Positions 51,259 to 61,172 are shown, counted from the stretch's first letter. The stretch: 64,000 nt of DNA from Brevibacillus brevis (GCF_001039275.2 NZ_CP030117.1:6303001-6367000); one strand, 5' to 3'. Numbers and translations: made by a program. Notes: generated by a model from the letters alone, not told the origin.

Positions 51259-53601
51259 TCAACCCCCTCCTTTCAGGACTTTCACTTTGTTTTTCCGTTC
51301 GATAACGAAGAGTGCAACAACAGATGCCATCAATTCAATTACCATCACTCCAACCCCTACTGCAAACACGTTGATGTCAGATGACCCGATTGTCTGATAG
51401 ATGGATGTCGCCACTGCAAATACGCTTGCCGCCTTCTCCAACACACTAGTTGCCAGCCCATTGTTAATAAGAAAACAGATACCGATTTGAATCACCCATG
51501 TCGCTAGTAAAAACCACAAATACTCTTTGTATGTTTTAATAAAACCGGTACCAAATAATCTGCGAACGATAAATCTTCGTTGAAATTTACTGAAGAATAC
51601 GCTCAGATTCTGCACAACCAACACGATTAATCCCGCTACCAATCCGATGCTAAGGAACAAAAGCTGGTCCCTCTGCTTTTGTAGATCGTATATCTGCTCG
51701 ATAACATACTGGTCAACAGATATCAGGGTGGTCAGGTTGTCATCGAGTTTGAGCCTTTTCATTTCTGGCTCCAGCGCCTTTACTGTCTGCTGACTGTCTC
51801 TATTGATCAACTTCACCTTCAAAGGATCCCGCCCTCCACCACCAGTCATCATGTTTGCTTTATCTGCAACAAGACTGTTTTTCTCGGTGATCACTTGGAT
51901 GATCGGATCTACAATCATATTGTTTTCTAAGCGAAATACATCAGGGTTGAAGCTGAAAATTTTCTGGTCATTCGCAGTCCAAATGATGGTAAGCTGTTGA
52001 TTCCTTACGCTGTCGGGAATCACTACTTTAAACAGATTTTCATCCGCTTCCATACGACCCTTTCTGATTTTCTTAAAGTAATCCAGAATATCTTTTTCTT
52101 TATCACGATATTTTTCAGGTACAAGCAAAATGAAATCGCTTGTCCCTTCTGATATTCCCACAGGATTGTTTTGAGTATCATACACGGGAAACTCTTGCAA
52201 ATAATTAAGGTTTACAGAAATAGAACGTATACCGCTAGACTCCCTGTTAAGAATAAGTGATTGTTGCTCATACGCTATCGCGTTGATGTATAAGGCTCCC
52301 ATTCGATTGAGTAGAGGGTAAAGGCCTGTCACTTCAGTTACCGTCGTTTTTGGTGAACCTTTCTCTACATCCTCCGAATCATTCCCAACCTTTACGGGAT
52401 AGAACACACCATAATCCTTGCTACGCTCCCAACTCTTCAGATTTTCCTGCTTGATGCTCAATTCATGATACTGACCCCAAATTGATAGGATGACTAATAT
52501 CAGAAAGATGGAGCATCCGATCTTGAGCAGGGTGTTCAACGCAAAAATGACATTCGTTTGTTTGCGATTTTTGATTACATCAACTACCTTGATCCTAGAA
52601 ATATAAATGTAGGCGAAAAGTGAAATGAAAGTGACAATGACAAAACTAATCAACTGGGAAATGACAACACTTCCGATGAATGAAACAGTTGTGTCCTTAA
52701 TTAGCAAGGCCGCAAGTACGGAGGCTGATGCTGAAAGAAGAAAAAGAATGGTAATGAATCTCCCTACGACCAGATACCAGAGATATAAGTTAGACAATCC
52801 ATGCATCTTCATAACGCCGATCCGCTTGGATTCATTAAATATGTAGTAGATGAGCATAATGATCACGATGGTAATTATTACGTACTTGATGTATGTAAAG
52901 AAATCTTCCTCGATTTCCATTTCTCCAGAATTGTATGATTGACCCTTGAAATCTTCAGTAGTTATCACGGCCCCTTGGCCAACCAGTTTATTAGCAATTA
53001 TTTTTTGAATGACACGGTCAACAAACTCATTGTACCGTTCTTCAGTCCCCTCGATAAAATACTCGCCTGCTACTGGAAGATGTTCATAAACAGTCTTAAG
53101 CGGTTTCATTTCAAAAAGGTAATGACCACCAAAACTCTTGATGATACCCACCTGATCCTGATTACCGGTATCTACCGTAGATAGAAAGGAGTTGCTCTTC
53201 TGCGTGTCTTCCGCGGTCAAAAACTTGCCCGTTGTTAATCGAAAGGAATCAAACAACCGGGTTTTGTTTGTCAGCAGCACGTATTTGTGAATTTGAGCCT
53301 CGTCATCTACACTGTAGTCTATCTGTGTTCGGAAGATATTGACCTTGCTGTCGACGGCTGCTTCGAGTAAGATCGGGTACATTTCATCTGGTGCAGCAAA
53401 ATTCGCATAGTTGGGAATCTCAAACTGCTTTGATATCCCCTCTCCTGCCTTTTCCATTCGATCAAGTTCATTTCGATAGTTTTCATTGTAAACCAATAGA
53501 AAAGACACCGCGAAAACAAGAACTAGCAAACATGATAATGTCTTTTTCAATTCACCCGCTCCCCTCATGTGATGAAAAACTCCGCCCTTTCTCACAAACA
53601 T
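51259..53601 (-). CDS. Bacteriocin-associated integral membrane protein (DUF1430, FtsX-like permease)
   Basis: A 780-aa membrane protein. It has an N-terminal helix (LSCLLVLVFAVSFLLVYNEN), a large extracellular part, three helices around residues 230-330, a second large extracellular part and three helices at the C-terminus. This mirrors FtsX/MacB-type permeases and the putative immunity proteins next to lactococcin 972-type peptides. It works with the ATPase downstream (overlap at TTGA). The bacteriocin gene is 53 bases upstream. A start inside the first 12 codons (MRGAGELKK) is equally possible. Confidence 0.88.
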   Translation of the reverse strand: MFVRKGGVFHHMRGAGELKKTLSCLLVLVFAVSFLLVYNENYRNELDRMEKAGEGISKQFEIPNYANFAAPDEMYPILLEAAVDSKVNIFRTQIDYSVDDEAQIHKYVLLTNKTRLFDSFRLTTGKFLTAEDTQKSNSFLSTVDTGNQDQVGIIKSFGGHYLFEMKPLKTVYEHLPVAGEYFIEGTEERYNEFVDRVIQKIIANKLVGQGAVITTEDFKGQSYNSGEMEIEEDFFTYIKYVIITIVIIMLIYYIFNESKRIGVMKMHGLSNLYLWYLVVGRFITILFLLSASASVLAALLIKDTTVSFIGSVVISQLISFVIVTFISLFAYIYISRIKVVDVIKNRKQTNVIFALNTLLKIGCSIFLILVILSIWGQYHELSIKQENLKSWERSKDYGVFYPVKVGNDSEDVEKGSPKTTVTEVTGLYPLLNRMGALYINAIAYEQQSLILNRESSGIRSISVNLNYLQEFPVYDTQNNPVGISEGTSDFILLVPEKYRDKEKDILDYFKKIRKGRMEADENLFKVVIPDSVRNQQLTIIWTANDQKIFSFNPDVFRLENNMIVDPIIQVITEKNSLVADKANMMTGGGGRDPLKVKLINRDSQQTVKALEPEMKRLKLDDNLTTLISVDQYVIEQIYDLQKQRDQLLFLSIGLVAGLIVLVVQNLSVFFSKFQRRFIVRRLFGTGFIKTYKEYLWFLLATWVIQIGICFLINNGLATSVLEKAASVFAVATSIYQTIGSSDINVFAVGVGVMVIELMASVVALFVIERKNKVKVLKGGG

Positions 53602-53654
53602 ACCATACGCTACTCAAAAGAGTAACGTATGGTAGTTGATTTCCAACTATTCTA

Positions 53655-54023
53655 TTATTTAGGTGGAGTTGCCTCGTTATCCCAGTATGCATACCCGGTT
53701 TTATCTTTTGGTCCGTAAGCATCTGCCTTTGAATACTCACCAGCGTCCGCATAAGCCTTATCAGTGCTGCTTCCTACCTTAGCTGTCGAAGAGTGATAGT
53801 TCTCCGGGTGATTGTAATGGGACCAGCAGTGCTTTTGCGAACCAGAGTTCTTTGTGCCGTAATCCCAGGTACCGCCACCAACGTTTTCTACCGCGAACGG
53901 AGACACCTTAGAGTTGACTAGTTCAACCTTGCCTTTTGTCTGAATTTCTTCTGCCGCCATCGCCTGAGAACCCATTGCCAAAGTAAGTGCTGCAATTACG
54001 CCTACCATACTTTTCTTCAACAA
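53655..54023 (-). CDS. Lactococcin 972-family bacteriocin precursor
   Basis: A 122-aa exported precursor with signal peptide (MVGVIAALTLAMGSQAMA, cut near residue 23). The mature part carries the family pattern: VGGGTWDYGTK, HCWSHYNHPENYHSSTAKVG, AYADAGEYSKADAYG. Lactococcin 972 binds lipid II and blocks septum formation in Lactococcus; target range here is unknown. TTG 54023 has AAGGAG 8 bases upstream; ATG 54032 lies directly on that site. The mature region is longer than lactococcin 972 itself. Linked ABC genes support the call. Confidence 0.9.
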   Translation of the reverse strand: MLKKSMVGVIAALTLAMGSQAMAAEEIQTKGKVELVNSKVSPFAVENVGGGTWDYGTKNSGSQKHCWSHYNHPENYHSSTAKVGSSTDKAYADAGEYSKADAYGPKDKTGYAYWDNEATPPK

Positions 54024-54139
54024 AATTTCCATCTCCTTCAATTCTTTGTATTTTTTGCCTTGCACAAATAATATTATCACAATAATTTACCTAAAAACTT
54101 ACAGTTTATATAGTTTTTGGAAAATTATAATCTCTCATA

Positions 54140-54490
54140 TTATTTCGAGAGCGCCTTCTTCTTTTTTCTCGGGTACAAGACATATCCTTTTCCATAGTTG
54201 GAAACTAGACATTGAGGTTTCGAAGGATCATCTTCAAGACGCTCACGAATCCGTTTTATCACTACATATAGAGCATCCTTTTGAATGGTGCTGTTTTTTC
54301 CCCAGCCACGCCGGATTAATTCAGTTGGTGTCCTTTCTTCTCCCATCTTTTCTGCTAAGTAACGCAAGACTTTAAACATCGTTCGAGAAAGAGCGCGTTC
54401 CATTCCCTCTTTTACAATGACCTCTTGTTCTATATCAAGATAACAATCCTCTCCAAGAGAAATTTTCATGTTGTCGACAGTCGAATTCAT
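54140..54490 (-). CDS. Orphan OmpR/PhoB-type DNA-binding protein
   Basis: A 116-aa protein that is only a winged-helix transcriptional-regulator C-terminal domain: ALSRTMFKVLRYLAEKMGEE, DALYVVIKRIRERLEDDP and the wing LVSNYGKGYVLYP. There is no receiver domain. It is 117 bases upstream of the bacteriocin gene on the same strand, so it probably controls that operon. How it is switched without a receiver is unknown. Confidence 0.88.
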   Translation of the reverse strand: MNSTVDNMKISLGEDCYLDIEQEVIVKEGMERALSRTMFKVLRYLAEKMGEERTPTELIRRGWGKNSTIQKDALYVVIKRIRERLEDDPSKPQCLVSNYGKGYVLYPRKKKKALSK

Positions 54491-54820
54491 AGTTTACGGC
54501 TCCCCTCTAATAAAAATTGTCACTATAAGCTAGCAGGTCTCTCAAATGATTACCTATAATTTATCATAATTTACAAAATTATCCTATATTAGTTTTCGAT
54601 TATTATTCATTTATTTAAAGTAAGTTGCCTCGTTAACCGACAACTTTGTAAAAGAGGGCTTTTCGTCTAATAGGTAGAACATAGGTGACTAGAAAATGCT
54701 TCGTCTGTTTTGAGGGATATCTTTTGGTGGAATGGACTATTATACAAAGCCGCTTCCCTTGCTGAGTAGCTGTAAAGTAGCTAGAAATAAGTATGGAGAT
54801 AAGTCTAAGGAGAGATGGAG
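54491..54820. other. Intergenic region without a recognised gene
   Basis: AT-rich 330 bases between the orphan regulator and a plus-strand gene. It should hold promoters for both directions. No dyad strong enough to name was found. Confidence 0.5.
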
Positions 54821-55372
54821 ATGAACTCTTTGACCCACCTGACCATCAACATTCCGTGGCAGCGTTTGACGACAGCCTATGGCAGAGGGACGGACATTCC
54901 GCGGCTAATAGAGTCCAGGCAATATGAGGAATTGGCCAATCTAATCGAGCATCAAAGCACCTTGTGGCAGACGACGCCGTGGGTGCTGCTGATACTCTTG
55001 CAGGAGCTGGCCAAACAGAAACCCGAGCAGGTCTCTTCGCAGGAAATGGAGTTGTACTTGGCTGTCGCTTCCGCTATAAACGTGGACGAAATGGGTTCAC
55101 AAAATGCGGTTGAGACCATGAACGAGCTATTGGACGAAAAGTACTTGTGGCCAGAGGACGAGGAAGACGATGAATTTTGGTGGGAAGAAGAGGAGCCGCG
55201 GGGCTATGAGCAGGAAGCCTTTTTCAGCTATTTTTCTTTCAGTTATTTGCTGCTAAAGGATGCCATTCCCGTTTTCACCGCGATTATGGAGGGGAACGAT
55301 AAGCTCGCTCCCGCTATTCAAGAGCTGCTGCATATGCTCCAGTCAGATGGAGATAGTGCTGTCGTCGAATAA
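54821..55372 (+). CDS. Acidic protein of unknown function (183 aa)
   Basis: A cytoplasmic, mostly helical protein with a very acidic middle (EDEEDDEFWWEEEEP, about residues 107-121). No motif I recognise. ATG 54821 is chosen because AAGGAG lies 8 bases upstream; ATG 54815 is too close. Acidic small proteins next to SMI1- and DUF4375-type genes are often immunity proteins, but that is only context. Confidence 0.75.
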   Translation: MNSLTHLTINIPWQRLTTAYGRGTDIPRLIESRQYEELANLIEHQSTLWQTTPWVLLILLQELAKQKPEQVSSQEMELYLAVASAINVDEMGSQNAVETMNELLDEKYLWPEDEEDDEFWWEEEEPRGYEQEAFFSYFSFSYLLLKDAIPVFTAIMEGNDKLAPAIQELLHMLQSDGDSAVVE

Positions 55373-55410
55373 GTATCGAAGTCTCTTTGATCGTACCCAC
55401 CCACTTCTCC

Positions 55411-55857
55411 TTATGATGGGGTGGGTATTCCCAACTGCTGTACGTAATATTGATGTGCCACTTCAGCAATACGATCCTGGTCTTCCCAAAAGCTCTGATC
55501 AAGCTTATCCAGCCGTTCTGCCTCTTCCTCGGTAAGAAACTGTGGAATATCCCAGAGTTGGGTGAGGCGATTGTCTTCCGATAAATGCTCGATGCAGGCA
55601 TAGCCGGATTGGATGATTTCGAGTGCATGTACTGCCCCAATGGCTTGTAAGGCCCGTACCGCATAGATATATGCCTCTTCTCCCCAGTTGCAAAAAAACT
55701 GCAAAAACCCGCCGTTATATATATCCGCTTCCAACAGCCACAAGGCGGCAATCTCTTGTTCCTGTGAGGTCAGTGTGTTCCAGCCCGAAGCATTCTTTTT
55801 CTGCACAAAGGCTGCGGCAAAATCGAACCATACGTCATGGATATCCAACTTACTCAA
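55411..55857 (-). CDS. DUF4375 (DMP19-like) protein
   Basis: A 148-aa protein with the DUF4375 core EADIYNGGFLQFFCNWGEEA and helices on both sides. Members occur in polymorphic-toxin immunity arrays and in DNA-mimic proteins (DMP19); no activity can be assigned. It is convergent with the acidic protein gene and divergent from the TPR-SMI1 gene. Confidence 0.82.
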   Translation of the reverse strand: MSKLDIHDVWFDFAAAFVQKKNASGWNTLTSQEQEIAALWLLEADIYNGGFLQFFCNWGEEAYIYAVRALQAIGAVHALEIIQSGYACIEHLSEDNRLTQLWDIPQFLTEEEAERLDKLDQSFWEDQDRIAEVAHQYYVQQLGIPTPS

Positions 55858-56011
55858 CTTGTACGCCCCCTTAATGTTTAACCCCTTCTAAATCAGATGT
55901 GCACAAACGATACGAAATACATTAATCTTATATGAATACATAATCGTTTGGTAGATGGTGGTAGCTCCGCGTGCCTAACATCTACGAAAAAGAATCGTTT
56001 AGGAGGTTGCA

Positions 56012-57391
56012 ATGGACCAGGCACTTATCGAACAATTGAATCGCTGGCATGAAGAAGACGAACACCAGCGAATTGTGGACCTGCTGTTAACCGTTCCCGA
56101 GGAGGAACGAGACTATGAGGCGGTCAGCCGACTGGGCAGAGCTTATAACAACTTGGGACTTTATGATGAGGCGCTCGACCAATTGAAGAAAATTGCTGAA
56201 GCAGGTCAACAAGATCCAGTCTGGCATTTTCGGGTAGGTTTTGCTCACTATCATTTGAAAAGATATGAAGAGGCGGCACAGGCATTCCGTACTTCTGACA
56301 AGCTAGAAACCGGTAATCAGAATACCGAATCATGGCTAAGATGGAGTTTGCAAAAATCGGAGAAGCAGCAAAGACAAGAGCTTCGGATGGCTGCCAAAAG
56401 GGCAGCGGCTGTTGAGGGTTCAGCATCGGAGGAAGTCCCTTTTTCGAATATGTCATTGGAAGACTTTTGGGACGACAGCGAGTACGCGAAAAAGGCCTAT
56501 CTTTCCGAGCCACCCACGGATGAACTGATCGCATCGATCGAGGAAGAGCTGGGTTACAAGCTCCCTGCCTCCTATCTTGCACTAATGAAGCAGCAGAATG
56601 GCGGCATTCCGAAAAACACGTGCTTTCCAACAGAAGACCCTACCTCCTGGGCTGAGGATCATATTGCGATTACGGGCATTCTAGGCATTGGCCGAGAGAA
56701 AAGCTATTCGCTCTGTGGGGATCTCGGCAGTCAATTTATGATTGAAGACTGGGGATATCCCGACATTGGAGTCGTCATCTGCGATTGTCCTTCTGCTGGA
56801 CATGACGTTGTGATGCTAGATTACCGTGCTTGCGGGAGAGACGGCGAACCTGAAGTCATCCACGTCGATCAGGAAAGCGATTATGAAATTACTTTCCTGG
56901 CTGAAAATTTCGAGGCGTTTATCAGGGGCTTGGTGAGCGAAGAAGAATACGATACCTCCGAGGAGGACAAGGAAGCCGCTCTTTACAAAGTAGCCCACGG
57001 GAAGTTTTCTTCGTTGCTGGAAGAGCTATGCACGCCCGTATCAGAAGTGGAACAAATCGATCAGAAAATACGCAGCATTTGTTCACGGATTGTAGAGGAA
57101 AAAGGCTATTTTTCTTTTCATGCGGATGAACTCTCGTATCTGATGTACGATGTGCAGTTTTGGCTATACACAAAGTCATATCCCGGTACCACTCAAGAAC
57201 AGTACCTAGCTGTCTATGAGAAAATGATCGCCTTTGGCGGAGAATTCGGTCAAGGCGGGTACGCCCCGGGATGGATTAGCGAATGGCTGGACCATCGCAA
57301 GAAGGAAGGCCGGATCGTACAGGAAAATGGACACATCCGGTTTACAGAGCAGTTCACTGCGGAAGTAATTCAACAACTGCGAGAAGCCTAA
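56012..57391 (+). CDS. TPR and SMI1/KNR4-domain protein
   Basis: A 459-aa cytoplasmic protein. Residues 1-110 hold three TPR-like units (YEAVSRLGRAYNNLGLYDEA, HFRVGFAHYHLKRYEEAAQA). Residues about 165-310 are a SMI1/KNR4 domain: TDELIASIEEELGYKLPASY, LMKQQNGGIP, WGYPDIGVVICDCPSAGHDV, AENFEAFIRGLV. A helical C-terminal part follows. SMI1/KNR4 proteins often neutralise nuclease or other polymorphic toxins. AGGAGG precedes ATG 56012. Confidence 0.88.
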   Translation: MDQALIEQLNRWHEEDEHQRIVDLLLTVPEEERDYEAVSRLGRAYNNLGLYDEALDQLKKIAEAGQQDPVWHFRVGFAHYHLKRYEEAAQAFRTSDKLETGNQNTESWLRWSLQKSEKQQRQELRMAAKRAAAVEGSASEEVPFSNMSLEDFWDDSEYAKKAYLSEPPTDELIASIEEELGYKLPASYLALMKQQNGGIPKNTCFPTEDPTSWAEDHIAITGILGIGREKSYSLCGDLGSQFMIEDWGYPDIGVVICDCPSAGHDVVMLDYRACGRDGEPEVIHVDQESDYEITFLAENFEAFIRGLVSEEEYDTSEEDKEAALYKVAHGKFSSLLEELCTPVSEVEQIDQKIRSICSRIVEEKGYFSFHADELSYLMYDVQFWLYTKSYPGTTQEQYLAVYEKMIAFGGEFGQGGYAPGWISEWLDHRKKEGRIVQENGHIRFTEQFTAEVIQQLREA

Positions 57392-57408
57392 AAAGCATGC
57401 AAGCAACA

Positions 57409-57440
57409 AAGAGCCCACATTTTCGCGGGCTCTTCTTTTA
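57409..57440. terminator. Terminator between the TPR-SMI1 gene and cysI
   Basis: AAGAGCCC (57409-57416) pairs with GGGCTCTT (57427-57434), followed by CTTTTATTT. It serves two convergent genes. Confidence 0.85.
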
Positions 57441-57463
57441 TTTCATTTGACTGCTATGCCTCA

Positions 57464-59185
57464 CTACTCATGAAAATCGAGTCCCGATCTGACTTCTTTT
57501 ACATACCCTGCCCGAATGACGAAATCTCCGAAATGTTCGCCCTCCTCACGTTCCTTCGCATACCGATTTAAGATCGGTCGCAGTTCATTCAGTATTTCTG
57601 CTTCCCCGATGTTTTCGCGATACAGCTTGTTCAATCGATTACCGGAGAAACCGCCACCCAAATACATGTTGTATTTACCGACAGCCTTCCCAATAAAAGA
57701 GATTTCCGCCAGTGCAGGTCTTGCGCATCCATTTGGGCATCCTGTCATGCGAATCACGATCTCCTCATCGCGCAAACCCGCCTCATCCAAGATCAGCTCG
57801 ATCTCATCCAGTAGTGTTGGCAAATAACGCTCTGCCTCAGCCATCGCGAGTCCGCAAGTCGGCAACGAAACACAAGCCATGGAGTTTCTCCGCAGTGCAG
57901 AATAGGTCGTTCCATCGGTGAGCCCGTATGCTTGAATGATCTGTTCAATTTCCGGCTTCTTTTCGCTGGTGACATTTCCAATGAGGAGGTTCTGATTCGG
58001 CGTCAGGCGGAAATCCCCTGTATGCACCTTGGCAATCTCCCGCAGACCGGACTTCAGGAGGTAGTTGTCCTCGTCTTTTACACGTCCATTCTGAATGAAA
58101 AGGGTAAAATGCCAGTTATCGTCACTCCCTTTCACCCAGCCGTAGCGATCGCCATTATGCTCGAAGTGATAGGCGCGTGCCTGCTCCAGCTCCCAGCCCA
58201 GTCGTTGCTCCAGTTCATGAATAAACCATTCGATACCGCGGTCGTCGATCGTATATTTGAACCGAGCGTGCTTCCGAACCGCGCGATCTCCATAGTCTCT
58301 CTGAATCATGACCGTTTTCTCAGCGACATCCAATACTTGCCCTGGTGTGACGAAGCCGATCACCCGCGCCACCTGCGGATATGTTTTGGGGTCGCCGTGG
58401 GTCATTCCCATCCCGCCCCCGACCGCAACGTTGAAGCCCAGCAGTCGACCTTCCTCATGAATGGCGATAAAGCCCAAATCCTGAGAAAAAACGTCAACAT
58501 CGTTGGCAGGCGGTACGGCGATGCCGATCTTAAACTTGCGCGGTAAATAGACAGGCCCATAGATCGGTTCTTGCTCTACCCCATCCCGACTGTCGACAAC
58601 CTTTTCTTCATCCAGCCAGATTTCATGATAGGCGCGGGTCCGGGGGTCGAGATGATTGCTTATTTTTTTGGCCCATTCGTAAACCTCTTGATGAACTTCC
58701 GACTCGTACGGATTCGGATTGCACATGACGTTCCGGTTGACGTCCCCACAAGCAGCCAGTGTACTTAACAAGGCTTCGTTTACTTCTTGAATCACCTGCT
58801 TCATATTCCACTTAATCACGCCATGCAGTTGGAAAGACTGACGAGTCGTCAGACGAATCGTTCCATTGGCAAACTGCTGGGCGATATCGTCCATCATGAG
58901 CCATTGCTCTGGTGTGACAACGCCGCCAGCGGCACGCACGCGCACCATGAATTGATAGGCTGGCTCCAGCTTCTGTTTGCTCCGTTCATTACGAAGATCC
59001 CGGTCATCCTGCATGTAGCTGCCATGAAATTTCATCAAGCGGTTATCATCCTCAGGGATGGACCCAGAAATCCTGTCTTCCAGCGTTTCCGTCAGACTTC
59101 CCCGCAAGTAATCGCTTTTGCGTTTAATGTCCTCTACATCGCTGTGAGGAGCACTGTTTGGCGAAAGCAAATGATTTTCTGACAT
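57464..59185 (-). CDS. cysI: Assimilatory sulfite reductase, hemoprotein (beta) subunit
   Basis: A 573-aa siroheme/4Fe-4S enzyme that reduces sulfite to sulfide for cysteine synthesis, taking electrons from CysJ. The cluster/siroheme cysteines are in VSLPTCGLA and TGCPNGCARP. Also visible are RLTTRQSFQLHG, ACGDVNRNVMCNPNP and GGGMGMTHGDP. ATG 59185 has GAGGGGAG upstream and gives Bacillus length; ATG 59206 adds seven residues without a site. It lies 34 bases after cysJ. Confidence 0.97.
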   Translation of the reverse strand: MSENHLLSPNSAPHSDVEDIKRKSDYLRGSLTETLEDRISGSIPEDDNRLMKFHGSYMQDDRDLRNERSKQKLEPAYQFMVRVRAAGGVVTPEQWLMMDDIAQQFANGTIRLTTRQSFQLHGVIKWNMKQVIQEVNEALLSTLAACGDVNRNVMCNPNPYESEVHQEVYEWAKKISNHLDPRTRAYHEIWLDEEKVVDSRDGVEQEPIYGPVYLPRKFKIGIAVPPANDVDVFSQDLGFIAIHEEGRLLGFNVAVGGGMGMTHGDPKTYPQVARVIGFVTPGQVLDVAEKTVMIQRDYGDRAVRKHARFKYTIDDRGIEWFIHELEQRLGWELEQARAYHFEHNGDRYGWVKGSDDNWHFTLFIQNGRVKDEDNYLLKSGLREIAKVHTGDFRLTPNQNLLIGNVTSEKKPEIEQIIQAYGLTDGTTYSALRRNSMACVSLPTCGLAMAEAERYLPTLLDEIELILDEAGLRDEEIVIRMTGCPNGCARPALAEISFIGKAVGKYNMYLGGGFSGNRLNKLYRENIGEAEILNELRPILNRYAKEREEGEHFGDFVIRAGYVKEVRSGLDFHE

Positions 59186-59219
59186 GGTTTCGATCTCCCC
59201 TCTCATTCTTTCTCAACAC

Positions 59220-61031
59220 TCAGTAGACATCTCGCTGATATCGTTTTTCCTGCTGCATCCGTTTCAAATACGCAACAGCTTCCTCTGAATCAAGTCCACC
59301 CTCTTGTTGGAGAATGGTGACCAGGGCTGCGTGAACGTCGTGCGCCATCTTTTTCTCGTCTCCGCATACGTATACGTGCGCCCCAGCCTGCAGCCATTGG
59401 TACAGCTCCTTGCTCTTCTCAAGCATCCGGTGCTGAACATACACCTTTTCGCTTGTATCTCGAGAGAACGCGACATCCATGTGCGTCAGTACACCCTGTT
59501 TGAGCCAACGCTGCCATTCGAGCTGATACAGAAAGTCCGTGGAGAAATGCTGATCGCCAAAGAAAAGCCATGTCTTGCCGGTCGCCCCTAGCTCCTCCCG
59601 TTCTCCCAGAAAGGCACGGAATGGAGCGACGCCCGTGCCGGGACCAATCATGATCAACGGAATGTCCGGGTTAGCCGGGAGCTTAAAGTTGGGGTTATGC
59701 TGCACAAATACTGGCAGCGTATCACCCGTTTCCAAACGATTCGCGATATAGCTCGAACAAACGCCGTACCGATCACGCCCATGAGCCTGATAGTGAACAT
59801 TGCGAATTGTCAGATGAACTTCGTCCGGGTAGGACTTTAAGCTGCTTGAAATCGAATAGAGACGCGGCGGCAGCTTTCTAAGAATGGAGACAAATTCTTT
59901 GGCAGGCACGCCCTTCAAATCGTAGTCCTCTACCAGGTCCAGCAAATCCCGATTTCGAATATAATCACGAAGCTCTTGCTCTCGCCCTTCCGCAAGCAGT
60001 TCCTGCAACCCGTTTCCTGATGATAGCTTTACTGCTTGTTCCAGGAGGGGCTTGGTGAGAACCGTGATTTCAAAATGACTGGACAAGGCCTCTTCCAACG
60101 TGCGCTCTTCCCCGTTTTTATGAATGGGAACGAGCTCTTCCGGCTTCCAGCCCATCGCGTCAATCAGCTCACGGACAAGGTCGGGATGATTTTTAGGATA
60201 GACTCCCAAACAGTCACCCGGTTCATACTCGAGATTGGAACCCTCAAGGGAGATTTCCAGGTGGCGAGTTTCCTTATCTGCTCCCCGTCCGTTCAGATTC
60301 AAGTTTTCCAAGACCACAGCCTGAAACGGATTCGACCGTGAATATTCGGTCTGTGTCCCTGTCCCGATCACTGCGCTTGCAGCAGCAACCTGAGTTACCG
60401 ACGTTTCACTGAGAGAGGCCAGAACTTGATTCATCCATTCAGAGGCTTGCTCTTCGTAATCCACATCGCAATCGACTCGAGGAGTAAGACGCTTGCCACC
60501 GAGCTCTTCTAACCGCTTATCGAACTCTTTGCCAGTTTGGCAGAACAATTCATAGGAAGTATCGCCCAATGCCAGCACGGAAAAACGCAGGCCCACCAAT
60601 TGCGGCGCTCTTTTGCTGTGCAGGAACTCATGGAAGGAGATGGCGTTGTCCGGTGGTTCACCATCCCCGTGTGTGCTTACCACAACAAGCAGGTTTTCAA
60701 CCTTTTTCAACGTATTCGTCTTAAAGTCGCTCATGGAGGAAAGAGTTACGTGGAAGCCGTGCTCCTGAAGCTTTCCGGTCAGCACCTTCGCCAACTTTTG
60801 GCTGTTCCCGGATTGAGATCCGCAAAGCACTGTCACCTCTTTGGAAATGACTGGCCCATTCGCAGTTGAAGCGGCTTGAAACCCAGCGGCCATCGGTGAT
60901 TCCACTTTGTGAAGAGCTGCAAGAAACCCGCTCAGCCAAACCTTTTGCACCTCCGAAAGCGTAGGCAGCAACCGATTTAGGAGCTCTACTTGTTCCTGAC
61001 TGAAAGGACTGTCTGTTACCTTAAGTACCAA
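59220..61031 (-). CDS. cysJ: Assimilatory sulfite reductase, flavoprotein (alpha) subunit
   Basis: A 603-aa NADPH reductase that feeds CysI. In order it has a flavodoxin domain (VLCGSQSGNSQKLAKVL, residues ~75-90; STHGDGEPPDNA), an FAD domain (RLYSISSSLKSYP, GVCSSYIAN) and an NADPH domain (IGPGTGVAPFRAFLGER, YVCGDEKKMAHDV). TTG 61031 with GAGGTG 8 bases upstream gives the Bacillus-like N-terminus LVLKVTDSPFSQEQ; GTG 61046 is the alternative. ATTCC-type half sites in the leader hint at CymR-like control, a weak inference. Confidence 0.96.
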   Translation of the reverse strand: MVLKVTDSPFSQEQVELLNRLLPTLSEVQKVWLSGFLAALHKVESPMAAGFQAASTANGPVISKEVTVLCGSQSGNSQKLAKVLTGKLQEHGFHVTLSSMSDFKTNTLKKVENLLVVVSTHGDGEPPDNAISFHEFLHSKRAPQLVGLRFSVLALGDTSYELFCQTGKEFDKRLEELGGKRLTPRVDCDVDYEEQASEWMNQVLASLSETSVTQVAAASAVIGTGTQTEYSRSNPFQAVVLENLNLNGRGADKETRHLEISLEGSNLEYEPGDCLGVYPKNHPDLVRELIDAMGWKPEELVPIHKNGEERTLEEALSSHFEITVLTKPLLEQAVKLSSGNGLQELLAEGREQELRDYIRNRDLLDLVEDYDLKGVPAKEFVSILRKLPPRLYSISSSLKSYPDEVHLTIRNVHYQAHGRDRYGVCSSYIANRLETGDTLPVFVQHNPNFKLPANPDIPLIMIGPGTGVAPFRAFLGEREELGATGKTWLFFGDQHFSTDFLYQLEWQRWLKQGVLTHMDVAFSRDTSEKVYVQHRMLEKSKELYQWLQAGAHVYVCGDEKKMAHDVHAALVTILQQEGGLDSEEAVAYLKRMQQEKRYQRDVY

Positions 61032-61172
61032 CGATATACACCTCACACGAGAAAAAATTAATTCCGAGTAATCTTATATGATTATTTACTTTAAGCTACC
61101 ACAGTGAGTAGAAGCCGAGCAATTGGAATTCGTTATTGTCATCATAAGTTTTACTAATCATTGGAAAACAAC

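Noticed and set aside
54625..54695. Second AACGAGGCAACT...AAATAA stretch resembling the end of the bacteriocin gene
   Set aside because: Only about 24 bases are similar; upstream codons do not match lactococcin 972 text and an in-frame stop lies just before. Probably chance.
61032..61172. S-box or T-box riboswitch before cysJI
   Set aside because: Leader is too short and lacks conserved core motifs; only weak ATTCC-type half sites are seen.
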